Source: Salinibacter pepae
Lineage (GTDB): Bacteria; Bacteroidota; Rhodothermia; Rhodothermales; Salinibacteraceae
Assembly (NCBI RefSeq): GCF_947077775.1
Contig: NZ_CAMTTE010000001.1
Coordinates: forward strand, 1,488,001-1,552,000
Direction of reading: 5' to 3'
DNA length: 64,000 nucleotides
Positions 1 to 8,944 of the stretch are shown one piece after another. The position numbers and the translations under genes were made by a program. The number at the start of each line of letters is the position of its first letter. The first letter of the stretch is position 1. A model generated the notes under the pieces. That model was not told the origin of the DNA. It saw nothing but the letters and a program-made list of their open reading frames with translations, and searched no databases.

Positions 1-122
1 TTCACCATGCCCATCAGGTAGCCAAAAATACGGTCCTGGTGCCGTTCGACGAGCCGCCGAAAGGCCTGCTCGTCGCTCTCGTCCAGGTACGCCGATACCA
101 GTTCCTCATCCGTAGGCTGCAT
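1..122 (-). CDS. ECF-type RNA polymerase sigma factor, N-terminus (partial)
   Basis: Reading the minus strand from the ATG at 122 gives 40 residues starting MQPTDEELVSAYLDESDEQ and continuing AFRRLVERHQDRIFGYLMGM before the window edge. This is the opening of sigma-70 region 2 of extracytoplasmic-function sigma factors (acidic lead, then the core-binding helix with RLVERHQDRIF). Such factors direct RNA polymerase to stress or envelope promoters, usually under an anti-sigma factor; the partner and region 4 lie outside the window. It is downstream of and co-directional with radA, 153 bp away. Family call is fairly safe; the regulon cannot be inferred. Confidence 0.75.
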   Translation of the reverse strand, partial: MQPTDEELVSAYLDESDEQAFRRLVERHQDRIFGYLMGMV

Positions 123-275
123 GCGGAAACCCAATCAGTGGCAGGTGCCGGGACGTGGGGACATGGTGCCGATCCAAACGAGTGTCCCAGCGCAATTATT
201 GTGTGTCCCCTTGTGCTCGGCCATCTACGTTTACAAGGACCGTTCCGGAGCGGCGATCCGCCGTCACAAGACGCG

Positions 276-1655
276 CTACAGCACCACGTCCACGACCTCC
301 CTCAGCTGCTGGGCACCGGTCACGTCGATGTCGTAGTCCCCCGCAATGCGATCGAGGTTGTTCTCCGGCACCACCGCCCGGTCGAAGCCCAGCTTGGCGG
401 CCTCCTTGAGGCGCGGCTCCACGCGGCTCACGGTGCGAATCTCGCCGCCGAGCCCCACCTCGCCGATGAGGGCCGAGCCGGTGTCGGCGGGAATGTCGCG
501 GAACGACGACGCCGCCGCGATGGCGACGCCCAGGTCCACGGCCGGCTCCTCCAGTTTGACCCCCCCGGCCACGTTGATGAACACGTCATGGTCGCTGAAG
601 GCCAGTCCGGCGCGCTTCTCCAACACCGCCAGAATCATCTGGAGGCGCTGGGCCGCGAAGCCGGTGACGGTGCGCTGGGGGGTGCTGTAGGAGGTGGGCG
701 TGACGAGCGCCTGAATCTCGACCAGGATGGGCCGGGTGCCCTCCAGGGAGCACACGACCGTGGAGCCGCTCACGCCGTAGCCGCGCTCGGACAGGAAGAT
801 CTCACTCGGGTTGGGCACCTCCCGCAGCCCGTCTTCCCGCATCTCGAACACCCCAATCTCGTTGGCCGCCCCGAACCGGTTTTTCACACTCCGGAGGATG
901 CGGTACGCGTGGTTCTGATCGCCCTCAAAGTACAACACCGTGTCCACCATATGCTCCAGCACCCGGGGCCCCGCGATGGTGCCCTTCTTGGTAACGTGCC
1001 CCACGAGGAAGGTGGAGAACTCCCGCTCCTTCGTCAGCTTCAGCAGCGAGGCGGTGCTCTCCCGCACCTGACTGACCGAACCGGGGGCGCTCGTCAGGTC
1101 GGGCCGGTAGATCGTCTGAATGGAGTCGGCCACCAGCAGGTCGGGCTCCACGTCGTCGACGGCGTTGGCGATCTCCTGCACGTTCGTCTCCGCCAGCAGG
1201 TAGAGGGCGTCGCTGTCGACCCCGAGCCGCTGGGCGCGCAGCTTGACCTGTCGCTTCGACTCCTCCCCGGTCACGTACAGGATCCTGCGGCCCGGCAGGT
1301 AGCCGCCCAGCTCGGTCATGAGCGTGCTTTTGCCGATGCCCGGGTCCCCGGCGATGAGGCTGAACGAGCCCTGCATGATGCCCCCGCCCATGACGCGGTC
1401 GAGCTCGTCGACCCCGGTCTTCAGCCGAGACTCCCCCTCCATCTCCACCTCCGTCAGCTGGGTCGGCTGGTTCTGGGCCGCCGCCGTTCCGTTCTGGCCG
1501 TCCGTACTAAGGTCGGGGACCTGGGCCTCCACGTCGGCACGCTCGGTCTCCTTCACGAGCGTGTTCCAGGCCCCGCACCCGGTGCACTTGCCCATCCACT
1601 TGTGGGCCTCGTGCCCGCATTCCTGACAAACGTATCGCGGTTCGGAGCTGGCCAT
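276..1655 (-). CDS. radA: DNA repair protein RadA (Sms)
   Basis: 459-residue RecA-like ATPase that promotes branch migration of recombination intermediates. Domains in order: N-terminal C4 zinc finger (Cys10, Cys13, Cys24, Cys27), RecA core with Walker A GDPGIGKST at about residues 103-111, the RadA-specific KNRFG motif (seen as VKNRFGAANE), and a C-terminal Lon-protease-like domain ending EVVDVVL. The open frame extends 96 codons upstream, but that stretch is Arg-rich and unlike RadA; the ATG at 1655 places the zinc finger at the usual position and gives the usual family length. It is divergent from the Mla-type operon, with 236 bp between them. Confidence 0.95.
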   Translation of the reverse strand: MASSEPRYVCQECGHEAHKWMGKCTGCGAWNTLVKETERADVEAQVPDLSTDGQNGTAAAQNQPTQLTEVEMEGESRLKTGVDELDRVMGGGIMQGSFSLIAGDPGIGKSTLMTELGGYLPGRRILYVTGEESKRQVKLRAQRLGVDSDALYLLAETNVQEIANAVDDVEPDLLVADSIQTIYRPDLTSAPGSVSQVRESTASLLKLTKEREFSTFLVGHVTKKGTIAGPRVLEHMVDTVLYFEGDQNHAYRILRSVKNRFGAANEIGVFEMREDGLREVPNPSEIFLSERGYGVSGSTVVCSLEGTRPILVEIQALVTPTSYSTPQRTVTGFAAQRLQMILAVLEKRAGLAFSDHDVFINVAGGVKLEEPAVDLGVAIAAASSFRDIPADTGSALIGEVGLGGEIRTVSRVEPRLKEAAKLGFDRAVVPENNLDRIAGDYDIDVTGAQQLREVVDVVL

Positions 1656-1891
1656 GCGACTACCGGCGGGTTCGTGCGTCTGACGACTAAGGGCGGACGC
1701 GGCCCGTGTTCTTCCGAGGGCCGCGCCTGCATAGTGCACTGCCATCCGTCCGCCAGAGATCCCTCCGTGCCCCCGACGTAGAGGAACCTCCGCGTCGGGT
1801 TGGATGTGCATATGCAGGCTCCGGCTCAGAGCCGTCCCGGCTCCGGGCCGCCTCGTTCGCGCCCTGTGCATTCTCTGCTTCTTCTGTCTCG

Positions 1892-2644
1892 TTGCTCGAC
1901 GCTCTGCTCTCTCCGTTTCGGGCCCTCGGCCGGTACGCGACACTCATGGGCCGGGCGTTTGCCTCGATCGACAAGGTGGGCACCTACTGGAATAACCTCT
2001 TCATCCAGATGGTGCGGGTGGGGATCGACTCGATCCCCATCGTCGCCCTCGCGGCGGCATTTACGGGGGCGGTGTTTACCGTGCAGACCGCCTACCAGCT
2101 GGAGACGCCCTTCATCCCGAAGACGATCATCGGGTCGATCGTGGCGCCGTCCATCATGCTGGAGCTGGGGGCCGTGATCGCGGGCTTCATCCTGGCGGGC
2201 CGCGTGGGCGCCCGCATCGCGGCGGAGCTGGGGACGATGCGGGTGTCCGAGCAGATCGACGCCCTGGAGGTGATGGGCCTCAACTCGGTCGGGTTCTTGA
2301 TCCTGCCGCGCGTGCTGGCCGGCGTCCTCATGTTTCCGGTGCTGTACGTCGTCTCCTGCGTCGTCGGGATCGGGACCGGCATCGGGGTGGGGCACTTCGG
2401 GGGCTTCCTGAGCGCCAGCGAGTTTCTGGAGGGCGCGCGCCAGTTTTTCAAGCTGCTCGACCCCACCATCGGGCTCATCAAGTCGTTCGCCTTCGGGTTT
2501 ATCATCACCTCCATCGCCTGCTACAAGGGCTACTACACGGGCGGCGGGGCCGTGGGGGTGGGCGACAGCACAACCCAGGCGGCCGTCCTGAGCTGCGTGT
2601 TCATCCTCGTCGCCGACCTCCTCATCGCCCTGCTGCTGCTGTGA
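1892..2644 (+). CDS. mlaE: MlaE-family ABC transporter permease (lipid transport)
   Basis: Inner-membrane permease of an Mla/Mce-type phospholipid transporter. The frame shows the MlaE hallmarks: about five hydrophobic segments, the LELGAVIAGFILAGRVGARIAAELG block and the GTMRVSEQIDALEVMGL segment. I start it at the TTG at 1892, giving 250 residues beginning with a short amphipathic helix (LLDALLSPFRALGRY) as in other MlaE proteins; the ATG at 1946 (232 residues) would cut into that helix, and the upstream in-frame ATG at 1706 adds an Arg/Pro-rich stretch unlike the family. It is followed by the ATPase and MCE genes in one orientation, the standard MlaE-MlaF-MlaD order. Confidence 0.85.
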   Translation: MLDALLSPFRALGRYATLMGRAFASIDKVGTYWNNLFIQMVRVGIDSIPIVALAAAFTGAVFTVQTAYQLETPFIPKTIIGSIVAPSIMLELGAVIAGFILAGRVGARIAAELGTMRVSEQIDALEVMGLNSVGFLILPRVLAGVLMFPVLYVVSCVVGIGTGIGVGHFGGFLSASEFLEGARQFFKLLDPTIGLIKSFAFGFIITSIACYKGYYTGGGAVGVGDSTTQAAVLSCVFILVADLLIALLLL

Positions 2645-2711
2645 CGGGCCCGACGGGTGCCCGGCTCCGTGCGACGGGTCGTCTCTCCCTCCCCCTGCCT
2701 CCCTCCCCGCC

Positions 2712-3482
2712 ATGATTGAGGTCCAGAACGTATCGAAAGGGTTCGGAACGCTCCAGGTGCTGGAGGGCGTCTCGCTCGACATCCACGACGGCGAGACCCT
2801 CGCCATCATCGGGCGGTCCGGGTCCGGAAAGAGCGTGCTGATGAAGCACGTCGTGGGGCTGCTCACGCCGGACGAAGGGCGTGTGCTCGTGGACGGGACG
2901 GACATCGCCACGATTCCCTACGAGGAGCTTCGCCGGCTCCGGCGCCGGTTCGGCGTGCTGTTCCAGGGCGGCGCGCTCTTCGACTCGATGACGACGTTCG
3001 AAAACGTCGCCTTCCCGCTCCGCTACTTCTCGTCGCTGGACGAGGGGGGCATCCGGGCCCGCGTGCAGGAGTGCCTCGACCTGGTTCGCCTCTCAGGGGT
3101 GGGGACGAAGAACCCGACCGACCTGTCCGGGGGGATGCGGAAGCGGGTGGCCCTCGCCCGCGCCATCGCCATCGAGCCGGAGTACATCCTCTACGACGAG
3201 CCGACGAGCGGGCTCGACCCCGAAACTTCAAACACCATCAACGACCTCATTCGCCACCTCGCCGAGGAGCTTAACGTGACGAGTGTCGTCGTGACCCACG
3301 ACATGCACTCCGTCCTCTCCATTGCCGACCGGGTCGCCTTTCTCCACGAGCGCAACCTCGAGTGGGTGGGGCCCGTCTCCGGGATTCACGACTGCTCGAA
3401 CCCGCACCTCAATTCCTTTGTGAAAGCCAACGAGTACCAGGTGGGCGACACCACTCCCGCCCTGTCCGGGCCGTCGGCCTGA
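2712..3482 (+). CDS. mlaF: MlaF-family ABC transporter ATP-binding protein
   Basis: 256-residue ATPase energising the lipid transporter encoded by its neighbours. Walker A is GRSGSGKS at residues 34-41, the ABC signature is LSGGMRKRVALARA near residue 138, and Walker B/D-loop is ILYDEPTSGLDP with a following H-loop (VVTHDMHS). The GMRKR form of the signature and the FENVAFPLRY segment before it are characteristic of MlaF rather than of sugar or peptide importers. It starts 67 bp after the permease and ends 57 bp before the MCE gene, so the three are probably co-transcribed. No MlaC- or MlaB-like gene follows, as is common outside Proteobacteria. Confidence 0.92.
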   Translation: MIEVQNVSKGFGTLQVLEGVSLDIHDGETLAIIGRSGSGKSVLMKHVVGLLTPDEGRVLVDGTDIATIPYEELRRLRRRFGVLFQGGALFDSMTTFENVAFPLRYFSSLDEGGIRARVQECLDLVRLSGVGTKNPTDLSGGMRKRVALARAIAIEPEYILYDEPTSGLDPETSNTINDLIRHLAEELNVTSVVVTHDMHSVLSIADRVAFLHERNLEWVGPVSGIHDCSNPHLNSFVKANEYQVGDTTPALSGPSA

Positions 3483-3539
3483 CCCCTCGGGCTCGTTTCG
3501 GGTTCTTCGCCGTTCTCGCACGCCCTGCTCTCCTGCTAC

Positions 3540-4472
3540 ATGGAATACAGCAACGAAATCAAGGTTGGGATCGCCATCGTCGTCGCCGTTGTCGCGGCCG
3601 TCTTCGGGGTTCGGTTCCTGCAGGACCTCCCGCTGTTCGGCGACACGTACGCCGTGAAGGCCGAATTTGAGGAGGCCAGCGGCCTCACGGCGGGCAACCC
3701 GGTGCGCATGAAGGGCGTCAATGTGGGCTCCGTGGAGTCGATCCGCCTCAACCAGGAGACCCAGACCGTGCGGGCTCGCCTCCGCATCGAGGAGGGCATT
3801 CGGATTCCGGAGGGCTCCCACGCGAAGGTCGCCGGCTTTAGCGGCATTGGGGGCGTCCGCATCAGCATCCTTCCCGGCCCCCGCGAGAACCCCCCGCTCC
3901 CGCCGGACGCCACGCTCTCGGCGCCCCCCGAGGGCAGCGTCTTCGACCGCCTTACCGACCAGGCCCCCGCGCTGGCAAACAAGGCCGACAGCGTGCTTAC
4001 GAGCACGAACACGACCATGTCGGCCCTGAGCACCCAACTCCAAAATCCGAACAGCGACCTGCGACAGGCCCTCACCTCCGCCAAGAACATCACGGGCGAC
4101 CTCGAATCGGTCACCGAGGCGGAGAAGGAAACCCTCCGCGCCCTGCTCCAGAACCTGCGGTCGGTGTCAAGCGACCTCGACACGTTCATGGGCGAGAACG
4201 GCGAATCGCTGGACGTGGCCGTGCGGCGCCTGAACCAGTCGCTCGACCGCCTCAACCGAGGCCTTGCCTCCCTCGAACAGACCTCCGCCACGCTCGACAC
4301 CGTGGCCACCAAGCTGAACGAGGGCGACGGCACGGCCGGCCGCCTCCTCAACGACCCGAGCCTCTACCTGCGGCTGGACTCGGCCGCGGCCCGCACCAAC
4401 ACCCTCCTCCAGGACTTCCGGCGCGACCCGGGCCGCTACCTGAACGACATGACGCTCGTGAAGGTGTTTTAG
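3540..4472 (+). CDS. mlaD: MCE-domain (MlaD-like) lipid-transport protein
   Basis: 310 residues. One N-terminal membrane helix (about 7-25, VGIAIVVAVVAAVFGV) is followed by a single MCE domain (about 38-118; AEFEEASGLTAGNPVRMKGV is the conserved opening). The C-terminal half is a long polar helical region rich in Leu/Asn/Ser heptads, with a final amphipathic segment (RYLNDMTLVKVF). In this family the MCE ring sits on the periplasmic side of the permease and binds lipid. Bacteroidota and Rhodothermota versions usually have this single MCE domain and extended helical tail. Third gene of the probable mlaEFD-like operon. Confidence 0.88.
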   Translation: MEYSNEIKVGIAIVVAVVAAVFGVRFLQDLPLFGDTYAVKAEFEEASGLTAGNPVRMKGVNVGSVESIRLNQETQTVRARLRIEEGIRIPEGSHAKVAGFSGIGGVRISILPGPRENPPLPPDATLSAPPEGSVFDRLTDQAPALANKADSVLTSTNTTMSALSTQLQNPNSDLRQALTSAKNITGDLESVTEAEKETLRALLQNLRSVSSDLDTFMGENGESLDVAVRRLNQSLDRLNRGLASLEQTSATLDTVATKLNEGDGTAGRLLNDPSLYLRLDSAAARTNTLLQDFRRDPGRYLNDMTLVKVF

Positions 4473-4520
4473 ACACGGAGCACCCCGACGGGCCCCTCAA
4501 TACGCAACCGATCGCTGCGC

Positions 4521-5741
4521 ATGGCGGCTCCTGATTCCGACACCAACGACGGCCAGGAGGACACAGGGGCGGCGGCAGCGGTGCAATCCCGCTCGCACGA
4601 CGGGGCGACCGGACGCGACGCGTCGTGGCCCCGCCTGCAGCGGCACATCTTTCGCACCGCGAGCCGCCACCTGCCCGATCCCGCCGGCACGGCGGAGGCA
4701 GGAGTGGAGCCGCCCCCCAAGCGCACGGGCCGCTACGCCCGCTGGCTGCCGGTGCTGAAGGCCCTGCCCTGGGTGCTGGGCGCGCTCTTCGCCTTGTCGT
4801 TCGTGTGGGACTTTCCGGGCGTCACGCTCAGCGTGGCGGGCTACACGATTGTGCTGGAGGACCTGCTGCGCTTCACCGCCGTCAGCGGCCTCGTCGGCTT
4901 CGGCACGAACTGGCTCGCCATCACGATGCTCTTTCGGCCCCGCGAGGCGCGGCCCCTCGTGGGCCAGGGCCTGGTGCCCGCCCAGCGGGAACGGGTGGCC
5001 TACCGCCTCGCCCAGGCCGTGAGCGACGAGCTCATCAACAAGTCCCTCATCAAGGAGAAAATTCGGGGGAGCGGCCTCGTGGCCCGGTACCGCGACCTGC
5101 TCGTGGCGGCGGCCCGCGACGTGGCGACCGACGAGGCGGTGCGCACGGAGGGGAAGGCGCTGCTCCGCCGCGCGCTTCGGGACGTGCTCTCCACCCCGTC
5201 GGTGCAGGAGCGCATCGTCGCCCTCACCGCCGAGCAGGTGGAGGCGCAGGCCGGCGAGGGCCTCTCGGGCCTGATGCTGCGGGCCTACCGGTACTTCGGG
5301 GAGGACGACTTCCGGGCCCGCCTGCGCGAGACCGTGCGGCGCCTGCCCGATGCGGTCGACCCGCTGGTGGAGGAGCTCGATCCGGTGCTCGACCGCCTCC
5401 CCGCCGAACTCGAGCGCCGCAGCGACGAGATCGAATCGCTACTGACGCGCGTCGTGCTCCGCCTCGTCGACACGCTCGACCTGAAGCGCATGATCTACGA
5501 GAACGTCCGTGCTTACGACGAGCGGCAGCTCGAAATGCTGCTGCGCCGCACGACCAACGAGCAGCTCAACTACATCAAGTACCTCGGGGCCGCCCTCGGC
5601 ATCGTCGGCGGCTTCATCATCTGGGCGCCGGCGGCCGCCCTCGTCGCGGTCACCACGCTCGGCCTCGCCATCTACGGCGTGGACGAGGCGCTCTTTCGCG
5701 CCCGGACAAATGACCGGACAGATGATACGTCGTCCTCGTAA
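4521..5741 (+). CDS. DUF445-family membrane protein
   Basis: 406 residues. An acidic, low-complexity N-terminus (about 1-70) is followed by a hydrophobic stretch at about 82-100 and the DUF445 signature region (GFGTNWLAITMLFRPREARPL). A long charged helical middle and a C-terminal membrane segment (YLGAALGIVGGFIIWAPAAALVAV) follow. Function is unknown; members resemble YheB/YjiN proteins of the bacterial envelope. It starts 48 bp after the MCE gene in the same direction and may belong to the same operon, which suggests an envelope or lipid role, but this is inference from position only. Confidence 0.8.
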   Translation: MAAPDSDTNDGQEDTGAAAAVQSRSHDGATGRDASWPRLQRHIFRTASRHLPDPAGTAEAGVEPPPKRTGRYARWLPVLKALPWVLGALFALSFVWDFPGVTLSVAGYTIVLEDLLRFTAVSGLVGFGTNWLAITMLFRPREARPLVGQGLVPAQRERVAYRLAQAVSDELINKSLIKEKIRGSGLVARYRDLLVAAARDVATDEAVRTEGKALLRRALRDVLSTPSVQERIVALTAEQVEAQAGEGLSGLMLRAYRYFGEDDFRARLRETVRRLPDAVDPLVEELDPVLDRLPAELERRSDEIESLLTRVVLRLVDTLDLKRMIYENVRAYDERQLEMLLRRTTNEQLNYIKYLGAALGIVGGFIIWAPAAALVAVTTLGLAIYGVDEALFRARTNDRTDDTSSS

Positions 5742-5804
5742 AACCGGCTGCGCACACATTGATCGGTCGTCCCTGCTTTTCCTTCACCACCTGCACTGCC
5801 GCCA

Positions 5805-7214
5805 ATGCCCCCCCACGAGCCCCTCTCCGGCGTCGACGCGGCGTGGCTGCGGATGGACGAGCCGACGAACCTGATGACCATTACGGGCGTGCTCGTGCTC
5901 GACGACCCGATGGACGTGGGCACGCTCAAGGCCCTCCTGGAGGAGCGCTTCCTCGGCTTCGACCGGTTTCGGCAGCGGGTGCGCGACCCCGAGGGCTCGC
6001 CGTACTGGGAACTGGACCCGTACTTCGACCTCGACCGGCACGTGCACCGCACGGCCCTGCCGGGCGCGGCCGGTCGCGACGAGCTCAAGGAGCGGGTGAG
6101 CACGCTCATGAGCGTGCCGCTCGACCGCGAGAAGCCGCTCTGGGAGATGGAGCTGGTGGAGGACTACCTCGGCGGCAGTGCCCTCATTATACGGCTGCAC
6201 CACTGCATCGCCGACGGGATGGCCCTGCTGCAGGTGCTGCTGTCGCTCACCGACGAGCACTTCGACCCGGCCCGCTTCCCCACGACGGAGGACCGCGGGC
6301 TGCTCTCCGGCGTGGTGCAGGGCGCCCTCGACACCGTCCGCGGCACCGTCCGGACTGGGCGGCGCCTGCTGAGCGAAGGCGCAAAGTCGCTCCTTCAACC
6401 CTCCCGCGCCCTGCGGCGCGCGAAACAGGGCTTGAGCTTCGGGGCCGCGCTGTCGAAGTTTCTCTCGCTGCCCCACGATGACGACACGCCCCTCAAGGGC
6501 GAGCTGGGCGTGAAGCAGCGGGCCACGTGGTCCGCCCCGCTCGACCTGGCCCGCGTGAAGCGCATCGGGGGCGTCGTGGACGCCAAGGTGAACGACGTGC
6601 TGCTCGGGGCCGTGGCGGGGGCGCTGCGGTACTACCTGGCCGCCCGCACGGAGCCGACCGACACGGAGACGGTGCGCGCCCTCATCCCGGTCAACCTGCG
6701 CCCGCCGGAGCGGGCCTTCGAGCTGGGCAACCGCTTCGGGCTCGTGTTTCTGGACCTGCCCGTCGGCCTCGACGATCCCCTGGAGCGCATGCTGGCGGTG
6801 AAGCAGCGGATGGACGCCCTGAAGGGCTCGGCGGAGGCCGTCGCCGCGCTCACCGTGCTGGAGGGGCTCGGCTACCTGCCGCTGAGCGTGGAGGACCGCG
6901 CCGTGCGCCACTTCAGCAACCGGGCCAGCGCGGTGATGACGAACGTGCCGGGGCCCCAGGAGCCGCTCCACATGAAGGGGCGGCACGTGCAGCACGTGAT
7001 GCCGTGGGTGCCACGGGCGGGGCACGTGGGCCTGGGCGTGAGCATCTTCAGCTACGACGGCACGGTGCGCCTCGGCATCGCCTGCGACGCCGGCCTCATC
7101 CCCGACCCCGACACGATCATCGACGGATTCCAGCAGGAGTTCGACCGGCTCGCGGACACCCTGCTGCCCGCCACGGATGAGGGGCCGTCCCCCGCGTCGT
7201 CCCCTCAAGGGTAA
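5805..7214 (+). CDS. Wax-ester synthase / acyl-CoA:diacylglycerol acyltransferase (WS/DGAT)
   Basis: 469 residues. Makes neutral storage lipids (wax esters or triacylglycerol) by transferring acyl groups from acyl-CoA to long-chain alcohols or diacylglycerol. The catalytic HHxxxDG motif is present as HHCIADG at residues 132-138, preceded by the family PLW motif at 111-113 (REKPLWEMELVEDYL). Other conserved segments include KVNDVLLGAVAGALR, LIPVNLRP, and NVPGPQEPLHMKG near the C-terminus. Length is normal for the family. Its last 10 bp overlap the end of the convergent phasin gene. Together with the phasin and SCP2-like neighbours it suggests neutral-lipid or granule storage; substrate preference cannot be read from sequence. 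Confidence 0.9.
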   Translation: MPPHEPLSGVDAAWLRMDEPTNLMTITGVLVLDDPMDVGTLKALLEERFLGFDRFRQRVRDPEGSPYWELDPYFDLDRHVHRTALPGAAGRDELKERVSTLMSVPLDREKPLWEMELVEDYLGGSALIIRLHHCIADGMALLQVLLSLTDEHFDPARFPTTEDRGLLSGVVQGALDTVRGTVRTGRRLLSEGAKSLLQPSRALRRAKQGLSFGAALSKFLSLPHDDDTPLKGELGVKQRATWSAPLDLARVKRIGGVVDAKVNDVLLGAVAGALRYYLAARTEPTDTETVRALIPVNLRPPERAFELGNRFGLVFLDLPVGLDDPLERMLAVKQRMDALKGSAEAVAALTVLEGLGYLPLSVEDRAVRHFSNRASAVMTNVPGPQEPLHMKGRHVQHVMPWVPRAGHVGLGVSIFSYDGTVRLGIACDAGLIPDPDTIIDGFQQEFDRLADTLLPATDEGPSPASSPQG

Positions 7215-7693
7215 GAATCCGCTTCCTCAATGGACCGGGCGAGCGCCTCGATGCGGGCGCCGAGGGCGTCGACCCGCTCGCGCAGTTCCTCCAGGTCGTC
7301 GCGGGACGGCACGCCCACCCGCCGAAGAATGTCGTTCACGTCCGTCTGGACGCGCTCTTCCGCTGCCCGAATTGGGTCGGTCTCGTCCGTTACCTGTCGC
7401 ACCCGCCGGGCCGTCTGGGCCCGGCGCTCGCGCTCGGCCCGTTCCCACGACCGGCCCTCCTCCACGAGCGCGTCGAACACCTGCGTGCCGGCGTCTTGCA
7501 CCGCCCCGACGACCCCGAGGCCGGCCCACCAAGCCGCACGCGCCCCACGAACCAGGCTCGACACCACCGCGCCGGGCCCTGGCAGCCCCCACTCCGACGA
7601 CCGCGCACGCGCCGACGACGCGGACGGCTTCGGGTCGGCCTGCTCGGGTCGTGAGCCACGCGTGACGGTGATGGTGGGGCCATTGTCGCTCAT
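7205..7693 (-). CDS. Phasin-family granule-associated protein
   Basis: 162 residues. The core (GARAAWWAGLGVVGAVQDAG, then TQVFDALVEEGRSWE) matches PhaF/PhaI-type phasins, which coat polyhydroxyalkanoate or lipid granules. This is followed by a charged helix and the typical VGVPSRDDLEELRERVDALG coiled-coil end. The N-terminal 45 residues are polar and disordered. I start at the ATG at 7693; an in-frame ATG 45 bp upstream adds an unrelated stretch. It converges with and overlaps the WS/DGAT gene by 10 bp and reads in the same direction as the SCP2-like gene 52 bp upstream, so the latter two may be co-transcribed. Confidence 0.8.
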   Translation of the reverse strand: MSDNGPTITVTRGSRPEQADPKPSASSARARSSEWGLPGPGAVVSSLVRGARAAWWAGLGVVGAVQDAGTQVFDALVEEGRSWERAERERRAQTARRVRQVTDETDPIRAAEERVQTDVNDILRRVGVPSRDDLEELRERVDALGARIEALARSIEEADSYP

Positions 7694-7745
7694 ACGTCTC
7701 GTTCTGGCCGTGTGAAACAGATCGTTCTGTTGCTTCAACGCAGCA

Positions 7746-8189
7746 CTAGTACGTTTTCTCCACCCCGGCCGCGACGGACATCATGCCGCGGAAGACGCCC
7801 ATGTTGGACATGATCTGCATCATGGAACCGTCGATCTTGTAATCGGGCGACGCGATGGCCTCGGTGGCCCCCATCTCCCCCTGGTCCATCTGCACCCACA
7901 CGTCGTAGGGCGCCGTGGCCCGGGCCATGACGGTGTCGGTGTCCACCGCCTCCTCGCGCATCTGATCGGAGGGGGCGTCGTCAATCCACAGGTCGACATC
8001 CACCACCTGGCCCTCCTCGAACGTGTAGGTGGCGGTTACGTCCTCGGCGTCGGGCGTGTCGAGGCATCGCAGCTCGATGGTTTCGGAGAAGGCGCCCGCG
8101 GTGTCCTGGAACTCGTCATCACGGTTCAGCGCCTCGACGAAGCGTTCGACGTACGCGGGGGTCCAGTAGCGGGGGGCGTCGTCGCTCAT
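7746..8189 (-). CDS. SCP2 sterol-carrier-like domain protein
   Basis: 147-residue acidic cytoplasmic protein consisting of one SCP2-like lipid-binding fold. The C-terminal signature GATEAIASPDYKIDGSMMQI followed by MSNMGVFRGMM matches the end of the SCP2 domain, where a hydrophobic helix closes the lipid pocket. There is no signal peptide or membrane segment. Position upstream of the phasin and next to the WS/DGAT gene suggests it binds or delivers acyl lipids for storage; that role is inference. Predicted to start at the ATG at 8189. Confidence 0.75.
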   Translation of the reverse strand: MSDDAPRYWTPAYVERFVEALNRDDEFQDTAGAFSETIELRCLDTPDAEDVTATYTFEEGQVVDVDLWIDDAPSDQMREEAVDTDTVMARATAPYDVWVQMDQGEMGATEAIASPDYKIDGSMMQIMSNMGVFRGMMSVAAGVEKTY

Positions 8190-8626
8190 GGGTGGAAAAG
8201 GGATTTGTCAAAAGGCCGCGCCGTAGTGTAGCCGTGCGGGGGGCAGAGTGGCAAGCGGAACGGGGGCGCGCGACGTTGGGGACACGTTGACCGGCGCCCA
8301 GGTCCCGTGCGTCTCAAGGGGTTTCCCTTCCCCCGTCCATCGCCGCGACGACTCACAGACAAGGCCGGTCCCCATTCACCGCTCTGCGGACCGGCACCAC
8401 GCCGACCAGCACCGACCGTCGGGGGTCCACACGGCCCCCTTCTAGCGTGGAGACGATGGTTCAACGCACCGTCCCGCAGAAGACCTGAGCGTCGGCTTTC
8501 AGAAACGGATCTCTTGGCCGGGGGCGGGGGAGGTGCTGTGGTCCCTTCCGGGGACGGTCGCCGCCGTTCCTTTTCCCCACCACCGCGCGTTTCCCTCTGC
8601 CCCTGCGCACGCGATCGCATCCGGCC
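8190..8626. other. Intergenic region, 437 bp
   Basis: Lies upstream of the SCP2-like gene and downstream of the small membrane-protein gene, both on the minus strand. It must contain the SCP2-gene promoter, but no clear -35/-10 pair stands out. No convincing coding frame, RNA gene or long inverted repeat was seen. Confidence 0.5.
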
Positions 8627-8944
8627 TTACGGGTCGATCGGGCCGGGGCTCTCCCCGGAGGAGGACACAAGAAGGGCCACGCCCCGGCTGAACAGTTGCC
8701 CCGCAAGGCCCAGGGCAACCCCGAGCCCCATCCCAAAGATGGCGAGCTCCTTCACGCCCAGGTATTTGCTGACGCTGATGAAGCCCATCCAGGAGAGCGC
8801 GCGCTGAACGATGCCGGTCTGGTCGGAGACCACGAAGAGAACGGCCCCAAACACGAACCCGAAGAAGGCGGATCGAACCAGGTCCTCGACCAGTAGGCCG
8901 CCAACCAATGGGGAAGAAGTCGTCTCGTCTTCGCTCTGGCTCAT
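8627..8944 (-). CDS. Small membrane protein of unknown function
   Basis: 105 residues, not recognised. An acidic N-terminus (MSQSEDETTSSP) precedes two hydrophobic segments, about 25-45 (AFFGFVFGAVLFVVSDQTG) and 70-93 (LAIFGMGLGVALGLAGQLF), with a short amphipathic stretch between them. Codon use and acidity match the neighbours, which supports a real gene. It points toward the SCP2/phasin pair but is 437 bp away, so it is probably transcribed separately. A GC-rich hairpin lies in its leader (8970-8998). Confidence 0.6.
   Translation of the reverse strand: MSQSEDETTSSPLVGGLLVEDLVRSAFFGFVFGAVLFVVSDQTGIVQRALSWMGFISVSKYLGVKELAIFGMGLGVALGLAGQLFSRGVALLVSSSGESPGPIDP

Noticed and set aside
39-1781. 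Long open frame antisense to radA
   Set aside because: High-GC DNA gives long antisense frames; the protein has no recognisable domain and the opposite strand encodes clear RadA motifs. The same applies to long frames antisense to most genes here.
8190-8626. Possible 144-codon gene on the minus strand upstream of the SCP2-like gene
   Set aside because: Arg/Gly-rich with no recognisable fold and codon use unlike the acidic neighbours.
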